NCBI RefSeq assembly: GCF_001971725.1 | Contig: NZ_CP019388.1 | Coordinates: 1,364,001 to 1,428,000 of the forward strand | Direction: 5' to 3' | Source of the DNA: Winogradskyella sp. J14-2 | GTDB lineage: Bacteria; Bacteroidota; Bacteroidia; Flavobacteriales; Flavobacteriaceae | DNA: 64,000 bases | In this document: positions 27,347 through 36,839 of the stretch, one piece after another | How positions within the stretch are numbered: position 1 is the first letter of the stretch | Layout: every line of letters begins with the position of its first letter | Translations under genes and position numbers: made by a program | The notes under the pieces: generated by a model | The model's database searches: none | Seen by the model: the letters and a program-made list of their open reading frames with translations, nothing else | What the model was told of the DNA's origin: nothing

Positions 27347-28255
27347 TCATATTTTTTCAGCAATTCGAAGTTTTGCACTTCGCGCTCTATTGTTCATTTT
27401 TATTTCTGACTCTGTTGGCACAATTAAGCCACCTACTTTTTTTAATGGCACTTCAAAATTGCCAAACACATCACGTTCTGGCTCTCCTTCAAACATGCCG
27501 TTTCTTATAAAGCGTTTTACCAATCGGTCTTCTAGCGAGTGATAAGAAATAAAACTCAACCTCCCTCCTTTTTTTAAAATCTCTGGCATTTGCAAAAGCA
27601 ACTCTTTTAAAACTTCAATCTCTTGATTGACCTCTATTCTTATAGCTTGATAGATTTGGGCTAAAATCTTATTCTCCTTCCTATGATTCAGAAACTTCTT
27701 CAACACCAATTTTAACTGCTCACTTGTTTCAATTGGATCATCCTTGCGTTCTGAAACTATCACTCTCGCCATTGCTGGCGCTTGCCTTAACTCACCGTAC
27801 TGCAACAAAACATCTCTTAGCTGCTCTTCCTCATATTCGTTGATGACCTCAAAGGCAGATAACTTCTTATCCTGATTCATTCGCATATCCAACTTTGCTT
27901 CAAATCGTGTTGAAAACCCGCGTTCAGCAACATCAAACTGATGCGAAGACACACCAAAATCCGCTAAGACTCCATCAACCTCTTTCACACCATAAAACCT
28001 CAAAAAACGCTTGATATACCTAAAGTTTTCATTGATAAGAACAAAACGGTCATCATCAATTTTATTTGCTAAAGCATCTTTGTCCTGATCGAACGCATAT
28101 AGCTTTCCTTCATCACCCAACCTTGACAAGATTTCCCGACTATGTCCACCACCACCAAATGTGACATCCACATAAACACCATCTGGTTTTATGTTTAAGC
28201 CATCAACCGTTTCTTTGAGTAAAACTGCATTATGATATTCCATTGTCATCATCAT
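27347..28255 (-). CDS. rsmH: 16S rRNA (cytosine-N4-)-methyltransferase RsmH
   Basis: 302 residues. SAM-binding motif VDVTFGGGGHSREIL near 30-44, DFGVSSHQFD near 100, RGFSTRFEAKLDMRM and the C-terminal RLSFISYHSLEDRLVKRF are all typical. It methylates C1402 of 16S rRNA. The gene opens with MMMTM; the fourth Met (28243) may be the real start. It overlaps mraZ by 26 bases from 28255, or 14 bases from 28243, so translation is probably coupled. Confidence 0.95.
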   Translation of the reverse strand: MMMTMEYHNAVLLKETVDGLNIKPDGVYVDVTFGGGGHSREILSRLGDEGKLYAFDQDKDALANKIDDDRFVLINENFRYIKRFLRFYGVKEVDGVLADFGVSSHQFDVAERGFSTRFEAKLDMRMNQDKKLSAFEVINEYEEEQLRDVLLQYGELRQAPAMARVIVSERKDDPIETSEQLKLVLKKFLNHRKENKILAQIYQAIRIEVNQEIEVLKELLLQMPEILKKGGRLSFISYHSLEDRLVKRFIRNGMFEGEPERDVFGNFEVPLKKVGGLIVPTESEIKMNNRARSAKLRIAEKI

Positions 28256-28700
28256 CTTGTCCCATTACTTCTTCTGCTAAATCCGCAAAATCAGACGCAG
28301 CATCATCAATAGCCTGTTCATATTTGTCCTTATCCCATATTTCAATGATGTTTACCGCAGAAGCTAACACTACTTCTTTTGTAATTCCGGAGAAACCAAC
28401 TAAGTCTTTTGGAATTAATAAGCGACCTGCACTATCAACCTCGACCACCTTAACACCTGCCGTAAAACGTCTAATGAAGTCGTTATTCTTTTTCTTAAAG
28501 CGATTAAGCTTATTAATTTTCGCCATCAAAGCATTCCACTCAGACATAGGATACAACTCCAAGCAAGGTTGAAACACAGCACGCTTAAGCACAAAACCAT
28601 CTTGTAAAGCAGCAGACATTTGCTTTTTTAGAGCAGCAGGAACCATTAACCTCCCTTTTGCATCTGCTTTACACTCGTATGTTCCAATAAATGAATTCAA
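28230..28700 (-). CDS. mraZ: Transcriptional regulator MraZ
   Basis: 156 residues with two SpoVT/AbrB-like halves: YECKADAKGRLMVPAALKKQM near 7-27 and VVEVDSAGRLLIPKDLVGF near 90-108, each with the family signature DxxGRxxxP. MraZ binds repeated GTGG-type boxes in front of its own operon; three such boxes are seen upstream at 28754-28777. First gene of the dcw cluster. The C-terminus is acidic (EEVMGQDDDDNG). Confidence 0.95.
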   Translation of the reverse strand: MNSFIGTYECKADAKGRLMVPAALKKQMSAALQDGFVLKRAVFQPCLELYPMSEWNALMAKINKLNRFKKKNNDFIRRFTAGVKVVEVDSAGRLLIPKDLVGFSGITKEVVLASAVNIIEIWDKDKYEQAIDDAASDFADLAEEVMGQDDDDNGIS

Positions 28701-28733
28701 TACCCTTGATTTTCCACTTTAACGTTTAAGAAT

Positions 28734-28741
28734 CAAATATA
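28734..28741 (-). promoter_or_regulatory. -7 box of the dcw operon promoter
   Basis: CAAATATA on the plus strand is TATATTTG on the minus strand, an exact TAnnTTTG box, 33 bases before the mraZ ATG. No TTG -33 element is seen; that position is taken by the MraZ boxes. Confidence 0.6.
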
Positions 28742-28753
28742 TTGAAAATTTTA

Positions 28754-28777
28754 CCACATTTTACCACATACTCCCAC
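28754..28777 (-). promoter_or_regulatory. MraZ operator: three GTGG boxes at 10-bp spacing
   Basis: On the minus strand GTGGGAGTAT, GTGGTAAAAT and GTGGTAAAAT follow each other head to tail; the CCAC cores are at 28754, 28764 and 28774. Tandem TGGG/GTGG boxes at this spacing are the known MraZ target. They cover the -33 region of the mraZ promoter, which fits autorepression. Confidence 0.75.
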
Positions 28778-28926
28778 TTTTGTTGATAAGTTTTAAATTT
28801 TCGAATTGAGAAAAATCAAAAAGCACAATGAAATAAACCTCCAGCGCTTCAATTTTGAAGTGGTAATTATCAACAACATTCAATCGTAAAAAATCACTCC
28901 AAAAGCATTCAATAGGAATAATTGTA

Positions 28927-28956
28927 TTTGTTTTAAAAAGGATTTAGTTATATTTG
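28927..28956 (+). promoter_or_regulatory. Promoter of alpha/beta hydrolase gene
   Basis: TTTG at 28927-28930, an 18-bp spacer and TATATTTG at 28949-28956 fit the Bacteroidota consensus closely. The ATG follows at 28985. Confidence 0.7.
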
Positions 28957-28984
28957 TTTTTAACACTAAGCACTGATATTATAG

Positions 28985-29749
28985 ATGGCACACCTTTTAA
29001 AAAAAGAAAAGGATTATAGATATATTGAAGTAGGAGAAGGCACACCAATCATAGTGCTTCACGGTTTAATGGGAGGTTTAAGTAATTTTGATGCTGTAAC
29101 TGGTTTTTTTAGTGAGAATGGGTACAAAATTATCATTCCAGAACTCCCAATCTACACAATGTCGCTTTTAAAAACCAATGTAAAAAGCTTTGCAAACTAC
29201 TTAAAGGATTTTATAGAGTTTAAGGGCTTAGAAAATGTTATCCTTTTAGGAAATTCATTAGGTGGACATATAGGGCTTTATCACACCAAATTATATCCCG
29301 AAAAAGTAAAAGCTCTGGTAATTACTGGCAGTTCTGGTTTGTATGAAAGTGCTATGGGAAGTGGTTATACAAAGCGCAGTGATTATGAGGTAATAAAAAA
29401 GAAAGCTCAAGATGTTTTTTACGATCCTGCTGTTGCTACAAAGGAAATTGTGGATGAAGTTTACGAAACTGTAAATGATAGAAATAAACTTGTAAAAACC
29501 TTAGCTATTGCAAAAAGTGCAATACGACACAACATGGCAAAAGACTTACCTAAAATGAATACACCAACGTGTATTATTTGGGGAAAGAATGACAACGTAA
29601 CTCCACCTGAAGTTGCGGAAGAATTCCACGAACTTTTACCAGATTCTGACTTATTCTGGATTGATAAATGCGGCCATGCTGCAATGATGGAGCACCCTGA
29701 AGAGTTTAATAAAATTTTGAATTCTTGGCTTGAGAAGCGTGGATTTTGA
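28985..29749 (+). CDS. Alpha/beta-fold hydrolase
   Basis: 254 residues. Oxyanion motif HGLMGG at 26-31, nucleophile elbow GNSLGG with Ser91, acid in WGKNDNVTP and catalytic His in CGHAAMMEHPEEF near 235, all in the right order. No signal peptide, so probably cytosolic. Substrate unknown: the family covers esterases, C-C hydrolases and others. Transcribed away from mraZ, followed 84 bases later by engB on the same strand. Confidence 0.8.
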   Translation: MAHLLKKEKDYRYIEVGEGTPIIVLHGLMGGLSNFDAVTGFFSENGYKIIIPELPIYTMSLLKTNVKSFANYLKDFIEFKGLENVILLGNSLGGHIGLYHTKLYPEKVKALVITGSSGLYESAMGSGYTKRSDYEVIKKKAQDVFYDPAVATKEIVDEVYETVNDRNKLVKTLAIAKSAIRHNMAKDLPKMNTPTCIIWGKNDNVTPPEVAEEFHELLPDSDLFWIDKCGHAAMMEHPEEFNKILNSWLEKRGF

Positions 29750-29832
29750 AGCTCTCATAAAGTTGCTATGGCAAAGATTATAATTCAATAAGTTTAATTT
29801 AAAAGAGATTCTCACTTCAGTGAGAACTGAAG

Positions 29833-30447
29833 ATGAAGATAAAATCAGCTGAGTTTGTAATGAGTAATTCTGATGTGGCAAAATGCCCTAAGAATCGTAT
29901 TCCTGAATATGCTTTTATTGGTAGAAGTAATGTAGGCAAGTCTTCACTTATTAATATGCTTACGGACAGAAAAAGCTTAGCAAAAACCTCTGGTCGACCA
30001 GGAAAAACACAATTAATCAATCATTTTATTATTAACGACGAGTGGTATTTGGTTGATTTGCCGGGTTATGGTTATGCCAGAGTTTCAAAAACTTCAAAAA
30101 AGAAATTTCAGAAATTTATAACCAATTATTTTGAACAAAGACAACAATTGGTTTCTGCTTTTGTTCTTGTTGATATTAGACATGAGCCTCAAACTATAGA
30201 TTTAGAATTTATGCAATACTTGGGTGAAAATGGAATTCCGTTTGGAATTATTTTCACCAAAGCAGATAAGCTAAAACCCAATGCTATAGATAATCATGTT
30301 GAAGACTATTGCAAAGAACTATTAAAAACTTGGGAAGAGTTGCCTCCTTATTTTATTACATCGTCTTCTAAGAAGATAGGTCAGGATGATGTTTTAAACT
30401 TTATTGAGGCTACTAATGAAGAGATTGAGGCTTTGAAAAACGAATAG
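29833..30447 (+). CDS. engB: Ribosome biogenesis GTP-binding protein EngB (YsxC/YihA)
   Basis: 204 residues. G1 [10 protein letters not shown]2 region [14 protein letters not shown]3 [12 protein letters not shown]4 TKADK and G5 TSSSK occur in order. Length is normal. It is a TRAFAC GTPase for 50S subunit assembly. The gene ends one base before the end of the convergent permease gene. Confidence 0.95.
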   Translation: MKIKSAEFVMSNSDVAKCPKNRIPEYAFIGRSNVGKSSLINMLTDRKSLAKTSGRPGKTQLINHFIINDEWYLVDLPGYGYARVSKTSKKKFQKFITNYFEQRQQLVSAFVLVDIRHEPQTIDLEFMQYLGENGIPFGIIFTKADKLKPNAIDNHVEDYCKELLKTWEELPPYFITSSSKKIGQDDVLNFIEATNEEIEALKNE

Positions 30448-30448
30448 A

Positions 30449-31540
30449 CTAAGTTTTTACATCTAGAGCGTCTCTTAGAGCATTTCCAACCAACATAAAT
30501 GCCATTACCAAAAGCATGATACAAATTCCAGGTATTAATGCTAAATACGGTTTCCCAAGAATGATGTAATTATAATGATCTTTAATCATAGCTCCCCAAC
30601 TAGCCATTGGTGGTTGTGCACCAATTCCTAAAAAGCTCAGTCCACTTTCAATAAGTATTGCTGCTGCGAAATTTGCTGCGGAAATTACTATTAATGGTCC
30701 AAATATATTAGGTAAAATATGCTTTGTTATAATTCTGTAATCTGTATATCCTAATGCTCTTGCTGCGGTAATATACTGCATCTCTTTGGCACTTATAATC
30801 TGCCCTCTTACAACTCTTGCCACCTCAACCCACATGGTTAAACCCACGGCAATAAAGACTTGCCAAAAGCCTTTACCCAATGCTAATGTTATCGCTATGA
30901 CTAAAAGTAAGGTTGGTATGGACCATGTGACATTTATAATCCACATTACAACTGCATCTATTTTACCTCCATAATAACCTGCCAAACTTCCCATTAGCAA
31001 ACCAACCATCAAAGAAATAAAGACAGCAATAAAACCAATAAAAAATGAAATACGAGACCCAATTAAAATACGACTCAGGTAGTCTCTTCCATATTTATCT
31101 GTACCAAAAACGAAACTCCTATTTTCTATAAAAGATTTGTAAACGGAATTAGGAAAACGCTCTAAATCTATTTGCTCTTCTATGCCTTGGAGACCATCTG
31201 AAGCATATTCAACGTAAGTCAATACGTCATCTTTTACAGCATAAGATTGTATCGGAATTTCGGTATCAGTATTTTCAGAACCAAAAAAAAGTTTAGATAA
31301 AAAACCTTGCTCAGATTTAATACTTGAGGGAAGTGTAAGTATCTGCACTTTAAATCCAGGAGGTTTTGAATGAATAGACAAATGCATTTGATTGGCATTC
31401 TTAGAAGCATCTGGCGCAAATATGTATGCAAAAACCGAAACCAAACCTATACAAACAATTATCCCCAAACTGAAAACGCCCCAAAAGTTTTTTTTAAACT
31501 TTTGAAGCGCTAAACTTGTTAATGAGTTGGTTCTATTCAA
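30449..31540 (-). CDS. ABC transporter permease, OppC/DppC type
   Basis: 363 residues, about six membrane helices. N-terminal helix GVFSLGIIVCIGLVSVFAYIFAP, a periplasmic insert of about 110 residues, then the permease core FGTDKYGRDYLSRILIGSR, YITAARALGYTDYRIITKHILPN (EAA loop) and GAQPPMASWGAMI at the end. Imports peptides or similar solutes when paired with an OppB-like permease, an ATPase and a binding protein, none of which is adjacent. Such orphan permeases are common in Flavobacteriia. Confidence 0.85.
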   Translation of the reverse strand: MNRTNSLTSLALQKFKKNFWGVFSLGIIVCIGLVSVFAYIFAPDASKNANQMHLSIHSKPPGFKVQILTLPSSIKSEQGFLSKLFFGSENTDTEIPIQSYAVKDDVLTYVEYASDGLQGIEEQIDLERFPNSVYKSFIENRSFVFGTDKYGRDYLSRILIGSRISFFIGFIAVFISLMVGLLMGSLAGYYGGKIDAVVMWIINVTWSIPTLLLVIAITLALGKGFWQVFIAVGLTMWVEVARVVRGQIISAKEMQYITAARALGYTDYRIITKHILPNIFGPLIVISAANFAAAILIESGLSFLGIGAQPPMASWGAMIKDHYNYIILGKPYLALIPGICIMLLVMAFMLVGNALRDALDVKT

Positions 31541-31556
31541 AATTAGCTTATATAAA

Positions 31557-31580
31557 ATGCTTCGACAAGCTCAGCATGAC
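31557..31580. repeat. Dispersed palindrome (CTTCGA...CTCAG family) between permease and prc
   Basis: ATGCTTCGACAAGCTCAGCAT is an imperfect palindrome (ATGCT/AGCAT) with the same CTTCGA...CTCAG core as the elements at 27317, 50255, 50595 and 50654. It lies in the 53-base gap between two minus-strand genes. Confidence 0.7.
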
Positions 31581-31593
31581 ATCCAAATTTTAA

Positions 31594-33771
31594 TTAATTC
31601 TTTACTTCTGCTACTTTATTTTTAATAGCATAGGTCATTTTTAAATCGTGCAGTACATTTAGAGCCTCCTCGATATAAACATCCTTGGCTAAACTTTGAT
31701 GCCAGCGATTTCGCTTTTCTTTAAGCACAGAGTCTTGTTCCATAAGCTTAATTTCGTATGGCAATGAGGTAAAGGTTAGATTTGTTTGATACTCTGATAA
31801 TTTTTCAAAACGCTTTGCCTCTTCTTCATTGAGCTCCATTTCTCTTTTGTAGTTTTCATAATTTAAAGAATAGCTCTCGCGATCTCTTATTTTCTTTACC
31901 CATTTAGCATTAGCATCGATTAACTTTAATTGTTCGTTAGCAGCCATACGTGCCTTGCTTTTAGCTATAGTAGTATCGTAATCAAAATAATTACCCCAAA
32001 CATCATAATCTACAGCATCTATTTTATCCCAAGGCAGCGGATTTTCCTGATCCTTTTCACCTATATCGATATAGCTATATCTATCTGGCACTACCACATC
32101 ACTCTTAACACCTTCTAGCTGGGTAGAACCTCCATTTACTCTATAGAACTTCTGCGTTGTAAACTTTAATGCTCCTAAATCTCCATTGGAATTATTTCGA
32201 ACCAATCGGTTTAGATCTAACACATTCTGAACAGTTCCTTTTCCGTAAGTTTGCTTACTACCAATCACTATTGCACGTTTATAATCTTGCATTGCTGCCG
32301 CTAAGATTTCAGATGCTGAAGCCGATAATTCATTTACCAAAATCACCAAAGGCCCATCCCAAACAATAGATTTGTCTCTATCTTTTAAAACCTCTTTTGG
32401 CTGGCCAGTCTCTTTAACCTGCACCACAGGTCCTTCTTCTATAAATAAGCCTGCTATATCGACAACCGTCTGCAACGATCCGCCACCATTATTTCTTAAG
32501 TCGAGTACTAAACCTTCAACGCCTTCTTGCTTTAATCTAATAATTTCTTGTTTTATATCTGATGCAGCATTTCTGTTCTTATAGTCTTCAAAATCGACAT
32601 AAAATTTTGGAAGGTTTATGACGCCAAATTTCTTATCATCCTTTATAACAGTAGATGACTTTGCATAGGTTTCTTCCAATTCTACGATATCTCTGGTAAT
32701 TGAAATATCTTCGATAGTACCATCAACTTTCTTTAGGGTTAAAACTACTGTTGTACCTTTTGGTCCTTTTATCAACTTAATAGCATCATCGAGACGCATA
32801 CCAACAATATTCACTGGCTTTTCTTCATTTGATTGACGCACTTTTAAAATTTGATCACCTACTTCTAATTCATTAGCTCTCCAAGCAGGACCACCACTAA
32901 TGATTTCATTTACCATAATAGCGTCCATTTTCTTTTGAAGTCTTGCACCAATTCCTTCAAAATTACCAGACATCGCTACATCAAAACGGTCTTTGTCTTC
33001 TGGTGCAAAATAGAATGTGTGTGGGTCAAACTCTTCAACAATGGCATTGATGTAAACCGCAAACCAATCTTTGCGTTGTCTGTCATCAATGAAATCGTAT
33101 AACTCATCAAGAGAACGTTTTGTTGCTTCTCTTGCTTCCTTTTCTAGGGCTTTTAAAGATTTTTTATCTTTTGGTTTTGATTTTTCATTTTGAGCTGAAA
33201 AGACACTTTCTGGAAGCGCATTAGCCTCTAGATCTGTATTTCGCTGTGAAATGGCATCATCATAATTAGCAATGGTTGAAAACTTAAGTTGTTGCCTCCA
33301 ACGCTCTTTCATTTCGCGCTTGCTCTTAACGTACTCTAAGGTTTCATAATCAGCCGTATAACTTTCGTCTTTTGTAAAATCGAATGGCTTTTCTAAAATT
33401 TCTGCATAAATAACTTTAGACTCTTCAATTCGCTTTAACAAACGCTCGTGCGTTAAATTGAAAAATGCCACATCGTAATCCTTAATCTGATCATCTAATT
33501 GTGTTCTAAAGGCCTCAAATTCCTTGATGTCAGACTCATAGAAATAACGCTTAAATGGATCTAACTGATTTAAGTAATCTTCAAATACATTTTCAGAAAA
33601 ATTATCATTTAAATCTTGTGGATTAAAATGACCATTATCCAGCACATAGGTAATAAGCTGTATAAGCAATTTATCTTTATCTGGATTATCATCAAATTTC
33701 TTACTCGTAAAGCTACATGAGGCAAATGCTATTAAAAATGCCAACAGTAAAAACTTATAATTCCCTTTCAT
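31594..33771 (-). CDS. Carboxy-terminal processing protease (Prc/tail-specific, S41)
   Basis: 725 residues, similar to E. coli Prc. A lipoprotein-like signal (LLLAFLIAFASCS) suggests attachment at the cell envelope. After a helical N-terminal region come a PDZ domain (about 245-340, GIGARLQKKMDAIMVNEIISGGPA), the S41 core with NELSASASEILAAAMQDY (catalytic Ser) and GSKQTYGKGTVQ (catalytic Lys), and a Prc-type C-terminal helical domain. It degrades or trims periplasmic proteins from the C-terminus. Divergent from surE. Confidence 0.9.
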   Translation of the reverse strand: MKGNYKFLLLAFLIAFASCSFTSKKFDDNPDKDKLLIQLITYVLDNGHFNPQDLNDNFSENVFEDYLNQLDPFKRYFYESDIKEFEAFRTQLDDQIKDYDVAFFNLTHERLLKRIEESKVIYAEILEKPFDFTKDESYTADYETLEYVKSKREMKERWRQQLKFSTIANYDDAISQRNTDLEANALPESVFSAQNEKSKPKDKKSLKALEKEAREATKRSLDELYDFIDDRQRKDWFAVYINAIVEEFDPHTFYFAPEDKDRFDVAMSGNFEGIGARLQKKMDAIMVNEIISGGPAWRANELEVGDQILKVRQSNEEKPVNIVGMRLDDAIKLIKGPKGTTVVLTLKKVDGTIEDISITRDIVELEETYAKSSTVIKDDKKFGVINLPKFYVDFEDYKNRNAASDIKQEIIRLKQEGVEGLVLDLRNNGGGSLQTVVDIAGLFIEEGPVVQVKETGQPKEVLKDRDKSIVWDGPLVILVNELSASASEILAAAMQDYKRAIVIGSKQTYGKGTVQNVLDLNRLVRNNSNGDLGALKFTTQKFYRVNGGSTQLEGVKSDVVVPDRYSYIDIGEKDQENPLPWDKIDAVDYDVWGNYFDYDTTIAKSKARMAANEQLKLIDANAKWVKKIRDRESYSLNYENYKREMELNEEEAKRFEKLSEYQTNLTFTSLPYEIKLMEQDSVLKEKRNRWHQSLAKDVYIEEALNVLHDLKMTYAIKNKVAEVKN

Positions 33772-33838
33772 GTTTCTAATTTTTCTAATTACAATAAGTG
33801 GATAGTGATTAATGTTACTAAAATAGAAGAAAAAACCA

Positions 33839-33858
33839 TGCCATAAAAAATCATGGCA
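33839..33858. repeat. Short inverted repeat between prc and surE
   Basis: TGCCAT and ATGGCA flank an 8-base A-rich loop in the gap between the divergent prc and surE genes. It could be an operator or nothing; no T-run makes a clear terminator. Confidence 0.3.
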
Positions 33859-33940
33859 CTAATTTTTTGTTAAAGGTATAAATACTTCTACTTCTTAAGG
33901 TTTTTAGTATTTTTACGCTAGTTAAAACCTCTAGTAGATT

Positions 33941-34711
33941 ATGGCAAATCGCCCTTTAATTTTAGTGACTAATGATGATGGCATAACTGCTCCTGGCATA
34001 CGTACACTAATTAGTGTAATGAACGCTATTGGAGATGTTGTGGTCGTTGCACCAGACAGTCCGCAGAGTGCCATGGGACATGCTATTACTGTAAACTCAA
34101 CACTCTACATAGAAAAAGTAAATATTGACGGAAAACAGCCAGAATACAGCTGCTCTGGTACACCTGCCGACTGTGTTAAACTGGCAGTTAGAGAAATTTT
34201 GGATCGTAAACCAGATATTTGTGTTTCTGGCATTAATCATGGTTCTAACTCTTCTATAAATGTGATTTATTCGGGCACTATGAGTGCTGCTTTAGAGGCT
34301 GGTATCGAAGGGATTCCGGCAATTGGCTTTTCGCTTTTAGATTATAACTGGAATGCTAATTTTGAGCATTGCAAATCTTTTGTTGAAACCATTACCAGAC
34401 AAGTTTTAGAACATGGCTTACCTGATGGAGTGGTATTGAATGTCAACTTACCCAACCTTCACAAAAAAGATATTAAGGGTATAAAAGTTTGCAGACAAGC
34501 ACGCGCCAATTGGGTTGAAGAGTTTGATAAACGTATTAATCCAATGGGTAGAGAATACTATTGGTTAGCAGGAAAATTTGTGAATATGGATAATGGTGAA
34601 GACACAGATGAATGGGCTTTAGAACATGGCTATGTATCAATTGTTCCTGTTCAGTTTGATTTAACTGCTCATCATACTATTCAATCCCTCAATACATGGA
34701 AATTGAATTAA
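33941..34711 (+). CDS. surE: 5'/3'-nucleotidase SurE
   Basis: 256 residues. The metal-binding motif VTNDDGITAPG is at 7-17, followed by VVAPDSPQSAMGHAIT, CSGTPADCVKLA and SGINHGSN, all family signatures. It removes phosphate from nucleoside monophosphates. Followed 13 bases later by a small membrane protein and then lpxB, probably one transcript. Confidence 0.95.
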   Translation: MANRPLILVTNDDGITAPGIRTLISVMNAIGDVVVVAPDSPQSAMGHAITVNSTLYIEKVNIDGKQPEYSCSGTPADCVKLAVREILDRKPDICVSGINHGSNSSINVIYSGTMSAALEAGIEGIPAIGFSLLDYNWNANFEHCKSFVETITRQVLEHGLPDGVVLNVNLPNLHKKDIKGIKVCRQARANWVEEFDKRINPMGREYYWLAGKFVNMDNGEDTDEWALEHGYVSIVPVQFDLTAHHTIQSLNTWKLN

Positions 34712-34724
34712 TCTTCAGAATGAA

Positions 34725-35039
34725 ATGACATTAACACCAACTAAAAATGCAAATTTAAATAAAGATATAGCTATTGGGTTTTTAGTTGCTATTATTGGTA
34801 CATTTTTAGGGCTTTTAATAACTACACAAATTTTTGGAAATGACGATGATTGGCTATTAGTGTTAAGGCAAAGTGTACACCGTGGTATTTTAACCAAGAT
34901 GATTAGTCTCGGTGCCTTACCTAATCTGGCGCTTTTCTTTTTCTTTTTAAGAAAGAAAAAAGATCATAGAGCGCAAGGTGTTCTTATAGCGACAATGTTA
35001 ATTTTTATAATAACCATGATTATTAAATTTTTTAATTAA
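34725..35039 (+). CDS. Small integral membrane protein, unknown function
   Basis: 104 residues with three hydrophobic segments (IGFLVAIIGTFLGLLITT, LGALPNLALFFFFL, GVLIATMLIFIITMIIKFF). The start and spacing (13 bases after surE, 2 bases before lpxB) suggest it is translated with its neighbours. I do not recognise a family. Confidence 0.75.
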   Translation: MTLTPTKNANLNKDIAIGFLVAIIGTFLGLLITTQIFGNDDDWLLVLRQSVHRGILTKMISLGALPNLALFFFFLRKKKDHRAQGVLIATMLIFIITMIIKFFN

Positions 35040-35041
35040 TA

Positions 35042-36160
35042 ATGAAATATTACATCATTGCTGGCGAAGCCTCTGGCGATTTACATGGATCTAACCTTAT
35101 GAAAGCTTTATTAAAAGAAGATAGTAAAGCCGATATTCGTTTTTGGGGAGGTGATTTAATGAAAGAGGTTGGTGGTGAATTGGTGTTGCACTATAAGGAG
35201 CGTCAGTTTATGGGTTTTGCTGAAGTGATTATGAATCTTAGAAAAATTTCTGGTCATATAAAATTCTGCAAAAAAGATATTGCGCAGTTTCAACCAGATG
35301 TCATCATATTTATAGATAATTCTGGTTTTAACTTAAGAATTGCCAAATGGGCAAAAGCACAAAACTTTAGAACGCACTATTATATTTCTCCTCAGGTTTG
35401 GGCATCTAGAGCAAGTCGTGTTGAAAAAATAAAACGTGATGTGGATGCTATGTATTGTATCCTTCCGTTTGAAAAAGCGTTTTATAAAACGTATGATTAT
35501 GATGTTAATTTTGTTGGCCATCCATTAATTGATGCCATTGCAGACCGACCACAAGTTGACGAAACTGAATTTAGAAAAACACATCGGTTAAATAATCAAC
35601 CTATTATTGCATTATTGCCAGGAAGTAGAAAACAAGAAATCACCAAAATGCTTGGTGTTATGCTGAGCCTAGTTGATGATTTTAAAGATTATCAATTTGT
35701 AATTGCTGGTGCTCCGAGTCAAGATTATGAGTTTTACAAAACCTTTATTAAAAAGAACAACGTTAGTTTCATTTCCAATAAAACCTATGACCTGCTGAGC
35801 ATTTCTTATGCTGCTTTGGTGACATCTGGTACTGCCACCTTAGAAACAGCATTATATAAAGTTCCGCAAGTTGTATGCTATAAAGCAAATGCTATTTCTT
35901 ATCATATTGCAAAGCGCATTATTACTTTAAAATTTATTTCGCTCGTAAACCTTATTATGGACAGAGAAGTTGTTACTGAGCTTATACAAGGTAACCTCAA
36001 CAAAAAGCGTTTAAAACAGGAGTTAAACGCTATTTTAAATTCAGATAAACGAGACCAATTATTTTTAGATTATTTTGAACTTGAAAAGAAACTAGGAGGT
36101 AAAGGAGCAAGTGCAAAAGCGGCTAAACTTATTGTTGAATCAGTAAACAGTATTCAGTAG
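35042..36160 (+). CDS. lpxB: Lipid-A-disaccharide synthase
   Basis: 372 residues. IIAGEASGDLHGSNLM at the N-terminus, FIDNSGFNLRIAKWAK, YYISPQVWASRASRVEKIK and the donor motif LLPGSRKQEI near 190, with TSGTATLETALYKVPQVVCYK near 265. It joins UDP-2,3-diacyl-GlcN and lipid X in lipid A synthesis at the inner membrane. Follows surE and a small membrane gene, a common Bacteroidota neighbourhood. Confidence 0.95.
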   Translation: MKYYIIAGEASGDLHGSNLMKALLKEDSKADIRFWGGDLMKEVGGELVLHYKERQFMGFAEVIMNLRKISGHIKFCKKDIAQFQPDVIIFIDNSGFNLRIAKWAKAQNFRTHYYISPQVWASRASRVEKIKRDVDAMYCILPFEKAFYKTYDYDVNFVGHPLIDAIADRPQVDETEFRKTHRLNNQPIIALLPGSRKQEITKMLGVMLSLVDDFKDYQFVIAGAPSQDYEFYKTFIKKNNVSFISNKTYDLLSISYAALVTSGTATLETALYKVPQVVCYKANAISYHIAKRIITLKFISLVNLIMDREVVTELIQGNLNKKRLKQELNAILNSDKRDQLFLDYFELEKKLGGKGASAKAAKLIVESVNSIQ

Positions 36161-36184
36161 ATAGTATTCAGTATATAAAATCTT

Positions 36185-36697
36185 ATGAAAAAAATTATAT
36201 TACTTATTTGTGTTATTACCGTCTTAACGAGTTGTAAAGCCAAGAAATCATATTCTACCGCAAAGAAGCGACAAACACATACAGTAAAAGTAAACCCAAA
36301 TATTAAACCTACACAAGAAGGAGTAGCTATTGCCAGATATGCTAAAAAATTTAATGGCACACGTTACAAGTATGGTGGCACAACAAAGCGTGGTATGGAT
36401 TGCTCTGGATTGGTCTACACTACATTTAAAAACAATAACGTTTCTGTACCAAGAACAACTGGTAGCCTATCCTCTTATGGAGATTGGGTAGATCTAAAAG
36501 AAGTTAATGTTGGTGACTTGGTCTTCTTTGCTACAAAAAAAAATAGCAGAAAAGTTAATCATGTTGGTATTGTAACCAATGTACGTACTGGTAATGTAGA
36601 ATTCATACATGCCTCAACAAGTAGAGGAGTTATGATTTCTTCTTTAGCAGAAAAATACTGGTATTTTGCATTTGTGCAGGCTAGGCGCGTACTTTAA
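36185..36697 (+). CDS. NlpC/P60 (C40) peptidase, lipoprotein
   Basis: 170 residues. A lipoprotein signal (IILLICVITVLTSC, lipid Cys near 17) precedes a basic linker and an NlpC/P60 domain: catalytic Cys in GMDCSGLVYT, His in NHVGIVTN and the third residue in EFIHAST. It hydrolyses D-Glu-diamino acid bonds of cell wall peptides in the periplasm. It begins 24 bases after lpxB, and a lone family member in this position is common. Confidence 0.9.
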   Translation: MKKIILLICVITVLTSCKAKKSYSTAKKRQTHTVKVNPNIKPTQEGVAIARYAKKFNGTRYKYGGTTKRGMDCSGLVYTTFKNNNVSVPRTTGSLSSYGDWVDLKEVNVGDLVFFATKKNSRKVNHVGIVTNVRTGNVEFIHASTSRGVMISSLAEKYWYFAFVQARRVL

Positions 36698-36781
36698 TGA
36701 TACGACTTATTTATTATCATTCTATTTATTAATAATTAAATAACAAAGTTTACGATAGAAATACTTTTTCTTAATGATGCA

Positions 36782-36815
36782 TTGAAAATGTGTTAATACG
36801 GTCCAAGTAGTTTTG
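36782..36815 (+). promoter_or_regulatory. Possible promoter of PhoX-like/peroxidase operon
   Basis: TTG at 36782-36784 and TAGTTTTG at 36808-36815 are separated by 23 bp, at the wide end of the Bacteroidota range. The ATG follows at 36840. Confidence 0.4.
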
Positions 36816-36839
36816 TATTAATTAATCAATATAACTACA

